Positions 11,000 to 21,799 of a stretch of DNA of 64,000 nucleotides are shown here, in pieces. The position numbers and the translations under genes are program-made. Every line of letters begins with the position of its first letter. Positions within the stretch are counted from its first letter, which is position 1. The stretch is taken from the NCBI GenBank assembly GCA_024734495.1, contig JALMQS010000225.1, forward strand, positions 2,567,650-2,631,649, in the 5' to 3' direction. Origin of the DNA: Forficula auricularia. Its lineage: Eukaryota; Arthropoda; Insecta; Dermaptera; Forficulidae. Under the pieces are notes generated by a model. It did no database searches, was not told the origin of the DNA, and saw only the letters and a list, made by a program, of their open reading frames with translations.

Positions 11000-11220
11000 T
11001 CTTTTTTAATTATAAATATTATTTTTCATGGGGTCAATACAGTATGGATATTGAAAATTTTCGATCTTTACTTAGCTGGGAGCCAGTTAAAATTAAAAAA
11101 AAATTAAATTATTGGATAAAAAGTATTTTTTATCCAATAATTTAAAAAATGTTTCACCAAGTACCAACACCAAATTCCTTAAAAACTATTAAAATTTTTT
11201 AATTTTAACTGGCTCCCAGT

Positions 11221-11363
11221 CGAGAGGTCAACCGCGATTAGAATTATGTGTACACTGTCTATTATTTAGAATTACTTTGGAATTCATTAGATAATCTATT
11301 GTTGGAAATGAAAGTGGAAGTGGAAGTTGGTGTACATGATTTTAGGTCGCGGTTCACCCCTCG
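11221..11363. mobile_element. 8-bp-TSD MITE, CGAGGGGTGAACCGCGA family, copy 1
   Basis: 143 bp with terminal inverted repeats CGAGAGGTCAACCGCGA and TCGCGGTTCACCCCTCG. Flanking duplications are CTCCCAGT (11213-11220) and CTCCCAGC (11364-11371), a 7/8 match. The subterminal motif GTGTACAC is also shared with the copies at 19935 and 29865. The 8-bp duplication suggests hAT or another superfamily with that TSD length. It is nested in the ribozyme palindrome, so it is younger. Confidence 0.9.
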
Positions 11364-11446
11364 CTCCCAGCTAAGTAAAGATCGAAAATTTTCAATATCC
11401 ATACTGTATTGACCCCATGAAAAATAATATTTATAATTAAATAAGA

Positions 11447-11481
11447 CTGATGATGAAGAATAAGTCTTCGAAACTATAGTC
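11447..11481 (+). ncRNA. hammerhead-like ribozyme core (F2, right arm), best formed
   Basis: CUGAUGA (11447-11453), extra U, GAAGA/UCUUC helix II, GAAAC (11470-11474), then a helix III that can be drawn as AC-UAUA-GU, and C at 11481 giving the GUC cleavage triplet. Bases UC after the cut can pair with GA just before CUGAUGA, a two-pair start of helix I. A competing pairing AGACU/AGUCU would use the C and U of the core. Confidence 0.65.
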
Positions 11482-11655
11482 TCAAACAAATAAATAAAAT
11501 ATATACAGATATATAATTTTGATATATATGTGTGTATGCTTATTTGCATCAAGCAGAAGACAACCTCTTTGTTTCTCTTTGAGAATTATTAATGCTGGAA
11601 TCGGGAAATAAGGACTATATTTTTTTATTCAAATGATTTATATTTTATTACCAAC

Positions 11656-11683
11656 CTTTCATCAACTTTGTTGACTTCTTCAG
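11656..11683 (-). ncRNA. hammerhead-like core, variant GAAAG (F3 left arm)
   Basis: Minus strand: CUGAAGA, extra A, helix II GUCAAC-AAA-GUUGAU (one wobble), GAAAG. The last base departs from GAAAC. Confidence 0.5.
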
Positions 11684-11888
11684 AGGTCTAAAAAGTGATA
11701 AGGCCTCAATTAATACAGATTATAACATTTTCAAATCACAATCAAAATTGATCTCAAAAATCATTTCAATGCATACAAAAAACAAATCAATACACACAAA
11801 AAACTCATTTTACATACCAAATAGTTATCTTCCTTGCATATTTGTCATTTTTATAATTCTTTCTTAGTGAACATAGCAAGGGAACTAA

Positions 11889-12039
11889 GGTCAAGTTGTA
11901 TGTCGTTTGGTAAAGTCTTTGTAAAAGTTGACTAAGGGAAAAACCTTAGAATTCACCTTGTGCCCGGCGGGATGGGCAATCAGATCAAAGTGGGTGTCAA
12001 TTTTTACAAAGACTTCACAAACCGACATACAACTGGCCC
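11889..12039. mobile_element. PIF/Harbinger-like MITE, copy 1
   Basis: 151 bp with terminal inverted repeats GGTCAAGTTGTATGTCG and CGACATACAACTGGCCC, flanked by TAA on both sides (11886-11888, 12040-12042). A 3-bp TWA duplication with G-rich termini fits PIF/Harbinger. The inner part contains CCCGGCGGGATGGGCAATCA, shared with the copy at 59719-59925. The 69-codon ORF over it is not a gene. Confidence 0.8.
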
Positions 12040-12193
12040 TAAGAAAGAATTATAAAAATGACAAAAATGCAAGGAAGATAACTATTTGGCATGCAATTTG
12101 TTTTTTGTATGTATTGAAATGGTTTTTGAGATTTTAATTTATTTATTTAATTAATTCTCTATTAATTGAGAGGTCTTATCACTTTTTAAAGAT

Positions 12194-12224
12194 CTGAAGA
12201 AATCAACAAAGTTGATGAAACGTT
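12194..12224 (+). ncRNA. hammerhead-like ribozyme core (F3 right arm)
   Basis: CUGAAGA (12194-12200), extra A, perfect helix II AUCAAC-AAA-GUUGAU, GAAAC (12217-12221), then GU completing ACGU as a minimal helix III and U at 12224 in the cleavage position. Confidence 0.65.
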
Positions 12225-12284
12225 GAAATAAATTATAAATTATTTGCATAAAAAATATAGTCCTTTTTCCCGATTCCAACTTTA

Positions 12285-12834
12285 ATAATTTAATCGATGT
12301 ATAGGTACATAACTAATCAATATAATAAAGAGAATGTACACATCGTCCTTGAGAAAATTTTTCAGGATATGGTAAAGCTTGGAGACAAATACTTTCATCA
12401 ATTTATTATTATTATTATTAGGTATATATTTTTACATATAAATTGTATTGCATCACAACAAAAACATGCATAATTACATATGAGTTCATGTGTTGATCAG
12501 ACTAATGAACATTTTTACTCGATCCCAGGGGGTGCAATTGCTTTGTTCCCCCCATGCACGTATATATTATTCTTCTCACATGAAATTTATTTTATTTTCA
12601 AGCGAGGCGAAATATCAAATACTTTTTGATTAAAATTAAATTTTAAATGTTGATTTATTTATTTAAATAATGAATTTTTTTTTAATTATTGCAAACGTTT
12701 CGAAAACAATTTCACCTTTGTCAAAATTTAAAAAAATCCTAATACCTATATAAATTTCAAACTCAAGATTAATAATACATTTTTTCTTATGTGGCTGTTT
12801 ATTGAGAAAGTTCTTGGACTTGAAATAAATTGGA
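12285..12834. other. AT-rich; possible decayed ribozyme fragment
   Basis: No gene. At about 12691-12722 the minus strand reads UUGACAAAGG, then UUUUCGAAACGUUUGC, resembling a heavily decayed core, but the CUGANGA block is lost. A short stretch near 12518-12530 (ACTCGATCCCAGG) is mirrored near 19322-19335. Confidence 0.3.
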
Positions 12835-12934
12835 GGTTAAATTTTTAAAATGTTGCTACGTTTTGCAGTATATTTTTCTGCTTCCTCGGGCAATCTACAA
12901 AACAATAACAAAAAATATAAACATATGAAATCAT

Positions 12935-13349
12935 TAGTGATGAGCAAGGCAAGACGAAGACCAAGACTGCAAGACCAAGACTTGCTTTGCTCATCACTAA
13001 TATTTATACTCAAAAACAAAATAATAATAATATTATTCTTAAAAGTGATCAGGACTTTCTAAACACCCTATAGAAGACTTTACAAACACACCCTCTGTCT
13101 ATATTAATTAGTGATGAGCAGAATTGGTCTTGGTCTTCAGTCTTGGTCTTGCTTTGCTTATCACTAATATTAATACTCAAAATCTAAATAATAATAATAT
13201 TTTTCTTAAAAGTGATCAGGACTTTCTAAACACCCTTTAGAAGACTTTATAAACACACCATCTTCCTATATATATTATATTAATTAGTGATGAGCAGAAT
13301 TGGTTTTGGTCTTGCAGTCTTGGTCTTGGTCGTGCTTTGCTCATCACTA
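12935..13349. repeat. tandem array of ~175 bp units capped by small palindromes
   Basis: Three palindromic mini-elements (12935-12999, 13109-13166, 13285-13349) each start TAGTGATGAGCA and end with TCATCACTA or TTATCACTA, with purine-rich AAGACCAAGAC interiors. They are spaced 174 and 176 bp apart. The spacers are near-identical and share AAAAGTGATCAGGACTTTCT. This indicates tandem duplication of a unit that includes the hairpin. Confidence 0.88.
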
Positions 13350-13535
13350 GAAATCATTAAACAAATCATATATAAATAAAATTATTTTTTTTTCAAAATT
13401 TACTTTTAATTTTAACCTCCTCGTAATAAGTAATACCTATATAGTTCATTAGACCCATATTTTGATCACAATTAAATCAATTATCACAACAGAACAGTGG
13501 CATCATCCCTTTTTTGTTATGGTTTTGTAGATTGC

Positions 13536-13565
13536 CTGAGGAAGCAGAAAAATATACTGCGAAAC
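13536..13565 (+). ncRNA. hammerhead-like ribozyme core (F6)
   Basis: CUGAGGA (13536-13542), extra A, helix II GCAG/CUGC around AAAAAUAUA, GAAAC (13561-13565). The following CUAGCAAC appears mutated from GUAGCAAC, as seen in the mirror arm, which would restore ACGU and a GUA cleavage triplet. Confidence 0.6.
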
Positions 13566-13610
13566 CTAGCAACATTTTAAAAATTTTACTTCCAATTTAT
13601 TCCAAGTCCA

Positions 13611-14330
13611 AGTACCCAATAACCAGCCACATAAGAAACAATTTTAAACATTGACAATAAAAACACAAAATTAATAATCAAATTCTAGATAAAAAATAAT
13701 CAAGTATTCACAAATTTAAGCCTCTTTACTAGAGCTAAAAACCTCACAAATAAATAACTTAATGATTTGTTTTATTATTATTCTAATATTACTCGTGTCC
13801 GTCCTTCTAGCTTAGCTAACGTATTTATTTATTAAATGTAGATGAAACTACTAAATGACCATTACGTTAAAATTTAATAACATAAGAAGTACTTTGTATT
13901 TTCAGAAAATCAAAAGTTTTTTTTACTATTTAGAAGTAAAAAATAATAATTTTGCTTATTTTTATACCCATAATATACCATAGAGGTAGCCAGCTGGGGG
14001 ATTAGTGTGTTAACCTCCCTCCCTCCGAAATGTTGAGATAAACATCGAAATTTTACAAAATATAATAAAACCTTAAATGTAAATTTAATAAAAATAAATC
14101 TCTGATAAAAAAAAACAATCTTTGCATCAGGAAGGTCATGTCTCTTACTCCTAGGAGTATATCCGCATACTCCCCTAACCCCTCTGTGATTTTTTCTGTG
14201 TATTAATTATCCCTAGTCTTAATTTGTTAATGACTAAATTTATCCTCCAGTATTCTTAAAACTCCTCTGTAAATAAGTCATTGAATGTTTTAATTTGGGT
14301 GCCATAAATATACCCTTTGTTGATTAATAG
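13611..14330. other. AT-rich, no gene seen
   Basis: Nothing recognisable apart from a pyrimidine-rich patch CCTCCCTCCCTCC near 14013-14025. Confidence 0.4.
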
Positions 14331-14790
14331 AAGGAATAAGGGCTGTGTAAATTCCTGAATTATCCATTGTGAAGCCTCCAGAATACAAATGCGGAAGGGA
14401 GAGAGCAAGGTAATTTGAGTTTGGCTTGGGATAGGGCCTATCCCGTGATGGCGAAGACGAATTCAAGAAGCTTTCAATTCTTGTGACAAGATCCGTCCAG
14501 TGAGAGTTTGAGGGCGGAGGGGATGGCTCGGGGCTTGCACCCTTGGTGTTCATCCCTTAGGGCTCGGCAGCTGCCACCGCCATTTCCACTGACGTTCATC
14601 TCCCAGGGATTTTGAATTATGGCCAAGAAATCCCTTCCTCCCTCTTATCGAGATCCATCAGGAGCTTTCAATTAAAGCGTGGCGGATTCTCACCACATAG
14701 CATGTTCAATTCATGAACTCGGAACCCAATCACGGGCTTATTCATCGCGTATATCACTCCCCTCAGCCGTTTTTATGCATTTCATAAAAA
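14331..14790. promoter_or_regulatory. GC-rich island, candidate regulatory element
   Basis: GC-rich relative to its flanks, with CpGs, purine-rich tracts and blocks such as GCCACCGCCATTTCCACTG. The minus-strand ORF 14290-14553 is Ser/Pro-rich, without a recognised domain, and lies partly outside the island. I favour a non-coding conserved block. Confidence 0.3.
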
Positions 14791-15524
14791 TGCTATTTAT
14801 ACATCTTTGAATACCTGAACGAAAAGGAAGAGGGGATAGTATATTTTCCTAACCTATCATTTTAACTTTTGAACTCCATTTTTAACCTCTAATGAAATTG
14901 GTAGGCAGGCATCTGTTAGATCCTTAAAATTACATAATAACATAATTTTTAAATTAGTCTTGGGCTTGGAAGGCTCTAGGCTAGGCAACCAGTGGAGGGC
15001 ACTCGGGAAATTTTCTTCGGCCGCTTGGCTTAAAAAAGAGCAATCCTGAACCAATTAAGAAGCCTTGTCAACGGACATACCTATACTCTCTATTTTTATT
15101 CTATTTCCAGTATTAATTCAAATGTGAAGAGATGTTTTTCTTTATTGAAAATTATCTACTGTATATACCACACCATGTTCTCTTACCAAGCTTTAATAAC
15201 AAATTAATATTAAAATTAGATATAAAAATTTACTAACTTTTTTTTCTTTTAATGAATTTTAAATTATTACAATTTAAAACAAATTTTTAATTTGAGATAT
15301 ATACACTAAACTCTTGTTTATCTGCGAGCGGATTAATTCGCTTTTCAAATGAAGAATAGGTATTTTATCTCGAAACAACAAACTGCTGACGGATTATTTT
15401 GTTCAAGAGTAAACTTTAAAAACTATTTGACTATTTGTGTACACATACCTACTTATGTTTAACTTGTAAAATAATAAATTTTTAAACATGCTTCTACTGT
15501 GAATTAATTTTTTTCAAAAGGATT
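14791..15524. other. AT-rich, no gene seen
   Basis: Includes a moderately GC-rich patch at 14950-15060 covered by a short minus-strand ORF with no recognisable domain. Otherwise featureless. Confidence 0.4.
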
Positions 15525-15852
15525 CATGTGTTTTTTAGTAAAAACGGGTTCTTACTAATTAAAACTCGTTTCACTGAATACCTTTGTAACAACTAGAATT
15601 AACTGATGTTGGTTAAGTTTGGTCCAAAGGTCTAGAATCTTCATTTTTGAACTTTCGCCTCATTTTGGGTGTTAATTTTCAAAAATTTTTAAACGAAAAT
15701 GTCAAAAATAGTATTTTTTTTTATGAAGGTCAAAATCGAAGATTTAAACCTTTGGACAAAACTCAACCAACATCAGTAAATTCTAGTTGCCACAAAGGTA
15801 TTCAGTGAAAGGCGTTTTAACTAAAAACGGGTTTTTACTGCAACATATATGG
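15525..15852. mobile_element. TIR element GCAGTAAAAACCCG family, copy 1
   Basis: Inverted-repeat element with arms including AACTCGTTTCACTGAATACC on the left and GGTATTCAGTGAAAGGCG on the right. The right terminus is CGGGTTTTTACTGCAACATA. It is homologous along its length to 31661-32080. The left terminus is decayed. No ORF. The superfamily is not determined. Confidence 0.8.
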
Positions 15853-16960
15853 TATATACTTTGGTTTTCAATATGTTGTCAATAAAATGTACTTACCTAA
15901 TAATAAAAAAAAGTTTTAAGTCAATTTTTATATTTCAAAAATATCTATGGTGAACATTTTTTGTACTTAAATGTTTGTTTATGAAGTAGTGAAGAAGACT
16001 TCTATTGAACAGAAAATTTCACAAAATAGAACAAAAATTAATGATTTTGGAAGCAACATAGCTTTCATAATTAAAACATAATCCGGAAAGATTAAAATAT
16101 ATTAATGTAATGTTTAATTGGTTAAAATGTAAAATTTATATGCTCTATTTGGTTGATAAATTTTTTATTTAAATGAATTTCAATCAAAATTAAAAGACTG
16201 TATAATTATGAATAGCTCAAGGCACTCTTCATCAGGGGCTCACTTTCTCTAAAGATTCAATTAAAAAAATCAAATTTTTTCAATATTAATTTCCTAAAAT
16301 TGAATCAAAATTATGATATCAAGTAAATTTTAAGAATTTGGATCAAATATTTACTAGGTATCCTACCTATTTTACAAGATTTGTATTCATGAGCTTTATT
16401 TATTTATTTATTTATTTATAGAAAAAAGACTTATGTACTACATCTGGAGTTATTTTATTGTAAAACTGGTGCCTATAGTTTCTTTCGAAAGATTTTAAGG
16501 TCAAAAACCTGTTGTTAAATTCTTTTATAATCTAGCTTAGTTTTAAATTTCACTTCCTTAAAATGTATCCTTTTTGAGATGGTTTAATTACATAGATACA
16601 ATGACTTGAAATATTCCAATTGGATATGGCGTAATCACTTGGTGTATAATACCAAGATAGTTGAGATAAATTTTTCTGTAAGATTAATAATATACTGTGA
16701 CATAAAATTATTGTAATATTACAGGAATATTTTCTCTAAACTGCACGATATGAAGATTTTCTCCACTCAGGCACAGGTAGATACAGAACATCTCCATTGA
16801 AACCTGAACATCTAATTTTAGAAGCCATTTTAATACTTATACTTAATATTAAAAATTCAACGAAAATGATCCTCTATATTTTATAAAATTTCGAACATTT
16901 ATTTTAAAAGCTGATAAATCAAATGAAGTAGATGATTTATAATCCAAGTCCGGTTACTCA
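15853..16960. other. AT-rich, simple repeat only
   Basis: No gene seen. (TTTA)n lies at about 16397-16421. Confidence 0.5.
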
Positions 16961-17900
16961 AATGAAATTCAATTTTCAAATAAGATGTTCGCTTAGGGGA
17001 TTGAGATATATTTTTTAATTAGTAATAAATCGGCCTGCGAGACGAAACCTGATTCGGATTCAGTTCCAATGATTAGACGAAGGTGGATGCTCAGGAGGAG
17101 AGAAATGACCCTGCGGAGTTAGAAACCAAGTAATTTGTTGGAGTGCTACCGGGCCGTATATACATACCTGTTGTTGCACCAAGCTGGGGCGCAAGCAAAC
17201 TAATTAACTCGCGTGGCTAATTAGTCGAGGGATTCGCGCAAGAGATGAGTTCCTTGGTCGCCATTCTAAAATCGATTTCAAATTAGATAACAGTGTGTGC
17301 CTCGTTATTTATTCCCCTGGCCAAAAACTTAAAAAGGCATCACGGCTAACGATTTATTGGTGGAAGTGAAAAGGTTGGATCCAGGACATTTTGAATACGT
17401 CTGCGCCCGCGTCTATATATCATTCGAATCAGGGACAAGTTGTAATTAAAAGCATTTAAAATGCTATATACAAGAAATGAATTATGGCCGAGTACAAAGC
17501 AGTCAAAAATTAATACCACTTTAATTAACTGGCGCGGCCCATGCATTTGTGAGTACGCCTGAAGGGAAGAAGCGCGGCGGCCGGGGGTTGGCTGGCTCTA
17601 GGGGGGGCGGCCGGCCCCCCTGGTCCCCGGCCCCCACTCACAGGTCTTTTTATCTTTTCTAGTTTGCTTTCGAGCAGCAATAAATAACTCTCGAGCTTTT
17701 TAGATTTGGTACCCAACATCCGACCCAGTCGTGCTGACTCAAAACTCCGCGTGGATTATGTTTTATTTTCAGTTTCGAGTTTTTTTTTTCTCCATCGGCG
17801 GAAGAAAGAGAAAGAGGGAGAACGTCTTCTTGGCTCTCCCCAGCATCCCCTCACAGAGACATTTCAACGTTTATTATCTTATCTGAAAGCCCGAGTGTCC
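16961..17900. promoter_or_regulatory. large CpG-rich island with homeodomain-type sites
   Basis: The most conspicuous island on the left half. It contains CTAATTAACTCGCG and GGCTAATTAGTCG within about 30 bp (near 17198-17226), CGATTTATTGG (17349) and a very GC-rich core at 17560-17640. The ORFs (17346-17546, 17525-17719, 17706-17921) have no domains. Clustered TAATTA and TTTATTG in a CpG-rich block suggests a developmental enhancer or promoter. This is inference from motifs only. Confidence 0.45.
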
Positions 17901-17995
17901 ATTTATCTTCTAATTATATAGTTGTACACTGATTTATAAAAACATGTCCCTACAAAAATACAAGAAAAGAAGATAAATATTTTACAAATAAAATA

Positions 17996-19137
17996 CAGTA
18001 GAATCCCGATTTATCATAAGAAAGTGCTGGTCCTTTGGAAAAATCTTGTTAATTCATATAAAACAATGCATTTTAGTCCCCCTCGGTTTAATGTATTTTT
18101 TTCATCTCCAAGATCGACAAAATTTCTCATAATTCGTATTTATTTGTTGAATTAGATTAGTGTTTTGGAAAAATTTCGTTAATTCGTATAAAACCAAAAC
18201 CCTCGGTATAACGTTATGTAATGTCCACAAAAATATGTACATGTTTATGTAGATTTAATTTACTGTACAATCAAAAATAATGTAAAATTCATAGTACCTG
18301 CTGTATTTAAATACAAAATTTTTTATGTATACACATGTTATGTATGTACATTAGGGTGCTCCTTATTTTGGATGTTTTCGAATATTTACGTTGGCATGGG
18401 CTCATATGGTCAGAAATAAATAAAAAAATTATCCCCCAAGTTTCAAATGTCTATTTCAATTTTAACCTAGTGCTATACACGATGCAAGTTTCCCATCTAA
18501 ATAACATGTGGTTTTTGGCATTGAACGATCAATTTTTTATTCCTGCCAAAGTAATTGTTCAACAAATTTGAAACTCTGTAGACTTTAGTATAGTAGTTAT
18601 CTCTCAGAATTTTTCACAGATTTTTAGCTATTATAATTTTGGAGTCTATAACTTACTAATACTAAGATATAGCACCAAAATTGTAATAGCTAAAAATCTG
18701 TAAAGATTCTGAGGGATAGCTACTATTATACTATTATAAAGTTTAGAGAGTTTCAAATTTTTGAACAATTACTTTGACCGAAATAAAAAATTGATCGTTC
18801 AATGCCAAAAACCCCATGTTATTTAGATGGGAAACTTGCATCGCTGTGTAGCACTAGGTTAAAATTGAGATAGAGACTTGAAACTTGGGGGATATTTTTT
18901 TTATTTATTTCTAACCATATGAGCCCCTGTCAGCGTAAATATTCGAAAATATCCAAAATAAGGAGCACCCTAATGTACATACATATTTATAAAAAAATAA
19001 AAATAAATTCAAACTTTCGATATATTGTATTTTTAATTTTTACCCTCGATTTATCATAATCTCGATCTAACGAACATGTCGATATATCGTACTTATTCTT
19101 TATCCCCTTGAAGATACGATATATCGAGATTCTACTG
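17996..19137. mobile_element. pogo/Tc1-mariner-like element (non-coding)
   Basis: Terminal inverted repeats CAGTAGAATCCCGATTTATC and GATATATCGAGATTCTACTG lie between TA dinucleotides (17994-17995, 19138-19139), the target duplication of Tc1/mariner elements. CAGTRGA...CTCGAT termini resemble pogo/Tigger types. The interior has no transposase and is occupied by a second nested TIR element (18352-18972). Confidence 0.8.
18352..18972. mobile_element. nested long-TIR element, 8-bp palindromic TSD
   Basis: 621 bp, with arms of nearly 300 bp from TAGGGTGCTCCTTATTTTGG to the mirror image ending GGAGCACCCTA. The flanks are ATGTACAT on both sides (18344-18351, 18973-18980), an 8-bp duplication that is itself a palindrome. 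This fits hAT-like elements. The ORF 18335-18571 runs through the arm and is not a gene. The element is inserted in the pogo-like element. Confidence 0.85.
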
Positions 19138-19139
19138 TA

Positions 19140-19926
19140 ATAAATAAAAATACACCACACAAATTATCCTCTTTATGGGCTCACACACCTTGTGGCATTT
19201 TCATTCACTCTATTCAGTAAAATGATCACTTTTTATTTGTAGACACTCAGAATAACTAATTTGTAATAGGCCCTACATGGGCGTCCCTATGTGGGCCTCA
19301 AGGGGCTCTTAACCCTACTCCCGGGATCGAGTAAAAAAAAATTAATTATGTTATGAATTCCTATACATTATGTCAGTCTTTTTGTTTTGTTGCATTACTT
19401 TAAGAATTTTATAATCTATCAATGAAAAAAAATCGTAGTGTAGTGTAACTCTCGATGGAAATGTAACTTCTTATGCATTTGTTATACATTTATTTCTCTA
19501 TAAAATTATTAAATTATAATACATACCGAAATCAGTGTCAATAGCTGGTAAAAAAAGCTATTATGATCATTACTCTACCAAATATCTCCTATAAAATTAT
19601 GGAAATTTAATTTATGATTTAACATGTTGTGTGAAATTTATTTTTTATTTTTATCGAATTATTAGAAACACTCACAATAATGTTCAAAATCATATTTTGT
19701 ATTTTAGTTTTTCTTGTTATACCTAAAATAGCTGTACCAATTTAAAATGTTATGCTATATCAAAAGATCAAGATTATCTGGTACTCTAATTCTACCATAA
19801 AACCCTCGATTAAATAAATAAAATGATGCCTCGTAGATGGACACCTACACTGAATATTTCAAAATGTATAATTATAGTTTTTCATAAATACATAATATAT
19901 AGCCTCCTTCTTCAACATAATATATA
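19140..19926. other. mostly AT-rich, no gene seen
   Basis: A GC-richer patch at about 19268-19332 contains CCTACATGGGCGTCCC and GGCTCTTAACCC. It may be an old transposon end. Confidence 0.35.
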
Positions 19927-19934
19927 GCTATTGC

Positions 19935-20180
19935 CGAGGGGTGATCCGCGATTGGAAGTAGATGTACACCCCTTTGAAACTATTTTGAAAATACTTGGGA
20001 ATATTTGGAAGTACTTGGAAATATTTGGAAGTGCTTGGAAATATTTGCAAGTACTTGGAAATATTTGTAAGTACTAGGAAGTATTTGTAATTACTTGGAA
20101 ATATTTGGAATTACTTGGAAATATTTGGTAGTACAAGTGGAAGTAGTTGTACAGCATATTAGGTCGCGGTTCACCCATCG
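19935..20180. mobile_element. 8-bp-TSD MITE, CGAGGGGTGAACCGCGA family, copy 2
   Basis: 246 bp, with termini CGAGGGGTGATCCGCGATTGG and CGCGGTTCACCCATCG and a perfect 8-bp duplication GCTATTGC (19927-19934 and 20181-20188). The size difference from the other copies is caused by an internal array of about seven ~20-bp units of the form TACTTGGAAATATTTGGAAG (about 19985-20135). Confidence 0.93.
19985..20135. repeat. 20-bp minisatellite inside a MITE
   Basis: About seven tandem copies of TACTTGGAAATATTTGGAAG with substitutions. It is absent from the two shorter family members, so it expanded within this copy or its lineage. Confidence 0.85.
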
Positions 20181-20231
20181 GCTATTGCTTATAGTGCTTG
20201 TAGTAAATGCTGCTTAAATTAAAGAAATATA

Positions 20232-20537
20232 TAGGGTAAGGTGGTGCAAGAGTTTACTGAGGTAACTTAAATAAACAGGAAAAAAATGCCTACTTTTTTA
20301 ACTTTTATTATAATCCTGTTTTCAAAACTGAAGAATATTACTTCAAAGACATTAAAATCCCTTTTTCTCATCTAAATTTTTGAAAATTATATCAAAACAC
20401 GTAAATCTTTTTAGTTGATACTCTTATCATGTCAGTGGATAGTGGACAACTGACATTAGTCTATAAACAACAATATCTGATTAGATAATGACTCTGCGTA
20501 CTTTTGTACAACGCGCACACTTGCACCACCTTACTAT
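20232..20537. mobile_element. short TIR element, TAAGGTGGTGCAAG ends
   Basis: About 306 bp bounded by TAGGGTAAGGTGGTGCAAG and CTTGCACCACCTTACTATA. The flanks are AT-rich, so the duplication is unclear. No ORF. Confidence 0.75.
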
Positions 20538-20539
20538 AT

Positions 20540-21310
20540 ATAAGGGTAGGGATTTTTTTGAAGACAAATTAAACAGCATCTTATACTTTTTATGAATTTG
20601 GAGGAAAACCCAATAATCTATTAAAGACTAGATACGCTGTCTGATTTTAGTGTCTTTTTCATTTTTTTGTCAACAAGTATTTAACAGTAAAAAGCTGAAA
20701 ATTGGCGCCGAAGTATAGTTCATAAATACTATAACATATGTGCTGGTTAATTAGTCCAAGCCGTTAGATATATCATCTTTTAAGGAGGTCTCCTCGCTCC
20801 AGTTGAGTCAAAAGAAGTGTCGTATCTAATATTTAATAAAAAAAATGAAAAATAATAAAATTTAAAAATAAATAGTATGAAAGCCGTAAATGTTTGAAAT
20901 AAAAACAATTATAAAAAAAATAATTAAATACAAAAGATAGTTTGATTCATTCAAATCAGCTGATAATAACTCTTGTATGATTTGGCAATGCGTTGTATTA
21001 AGAATGTTTATGTTTACATACAAACATAGCATTTATGTGATTTTTAAAGTAAAAATCTCAGTAAATTCATCGGTCAATGATATACAAAAAAAGAAATCAG
21101 CATGTTTAAAAAAACTAATTTTTAGTTGTTTTTTTTAACTTTATCTATTCAACTAATAATAGTATAATGTCAAGATCTTAATTTTCCATAAGACTCTAAG
21201 AAAATGTTTAAATTTTTCAAAAATTTTTACCCTAATGTGTGATTGAAACTTCACCAAAGCATCGATAGAGATTTAAACTATTATAAAAAATTAAGTTATA
21301 GTTATAATCT
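20540..21310. other. AT-rich, no gene seen
   Basis: No recognisable gene or complete repeat. A short GC-richer patch near 20750-20820 is unexplained. Confidence 0.4.
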
Positions 21311-21319
21311 CTTGCTACA

Positions 21320-21785
21320 CTGGATGCGATTCAGAAGCGAGCAATTAAGCTAATAGGAGACCCGGCTCTAACCAACTCACTCGACTCCCTGGCTCACCGA
21401 AGAACCGTTTCTGCCCTTTCCCTGCACTACAGATACTATCACGGTGTCTGTTCAATCGAGCTGAAATCAAATATCCCCCCTAAAAGCCCTCTTTAAGAGA
21501 AACACGCGGTTTTCTAACGCTCAGCACCCCTTCGCTGTCAAATTGGATAAAAGTCGAACAAGCGCTTTGGCCAACTCTTTTATTCCTATGACCTCCAGAG
21601 ACTGGAACTCGCTCCCTGCCACCATCTTGCCCGCGACTTATAACCTTCAGCTATTTAAGACCCGTATCCACAGATACCTTCGACCCCCGCCCAGCCCATA
21701 AAATTCTTTCTTCTTCTTTTCACGATGGAGGGGCCAACCCAGGCCTTTAGGGGCTGCACCTTTTTGGTGTAACTCCTTCTCTCAT
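21320..21785 (+). pseudogene. non-LTR retrotransposon 3' end (RT ORF C-terminus), broken
   Basis: Decayed C-terminal tail of a reverse-transcriptase ORF of the Jockey/CR1/RTE-like type. From 21320 one frame reads LDAIQKRAIKLIGDPALT, typical of the conserved stretch after the RT domain. It ends at a stop near 21494. After a frameshift (frame +1 from 21504) the rest reads TRFSNAQHPFAVKL, then SFIPMTSRDWNSLPATI, then FKTRIHRYL, with a stop at 21699-21701. The W-N-S-L-P block and the FK...YL end are the usual landmarks. The 3' UTR to about 21785 is shared with the copy at 56848. The catalytic part is absent, so it is 5'-truncated as typical for LINEs, and not functional. Confidence 0.85.
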
Positions 21786-21799
21786 CATTTTCATAAAAA

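Larger units (their letters stand above)
10819..11581. mobile_element. ribozyme-bearing palindromic element, family F2, complete
   Basis: Long palindrome flanked by an 11-bp duplication AGAATTATTAA (10808-10818 and 11582-11592). The left arm holds GCCGAGAATAGCAGAG, AAAGAGAAACAAAGAGG and a minus-strand core (10972-10999). The right arm holds the mirror image and a plus-strand core (11447-11481). A hAT-like MITE (11221-11363) is inserted in the right arm; removing it restores the palindrome around CTGGGAGCCAGTT. The element has no ORF and is related to 30292-30627. I read it as a non-autonomous Penelope-like derivative that integrated by target-primed copying. Confidence 0.85.
11593..12284. mobile_element. 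ribozyme-bearing palindromic element, family F3
   Basis: The arms begin GGAATCGGGAAATAAGGACT and end in its mirror image TCCTTTTTCCCGATTCC. Each arm carries a core near the outside (11656-11683 minus, 12194-12224 plus), and GATAACTATTTGG and its complement mirror further inside. A PIF/Harbinger-like MITE (11889-12039) sits at the exact centre. It directly abuts the TSD of the F2 element. An 83-bp fragment of the family lies inside the SINE at 35548-35630. Confidence 0.75.
12835..13610. mobile_element. ribozyme-bearing element, family F6, with internal tandem array
   Basis: The outer arms are inverted: 12840-12905 (TGTTGCTACG, CAATCTACAAAAC) mirrors 13522-13595 (GTTTTGTAGATTGCC, AGCAACATTTT). 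The right arm has a well-formed core (13536-13565) and the left a decayed one (12860-12889). Between them is a roughly 175-bp tandem array with three small palindromes. A truncated family member occurs at 50887-50980 (GTGGCTGGTTATTGGGTA). Confidence 0.7.

Noticed and set aside
16961..17900. Conserved Hox-cluster microRNA
   Set aside because: I looked for let-7, miR-10, iab-4 and bantam-type mature sequences in the window and saw none.
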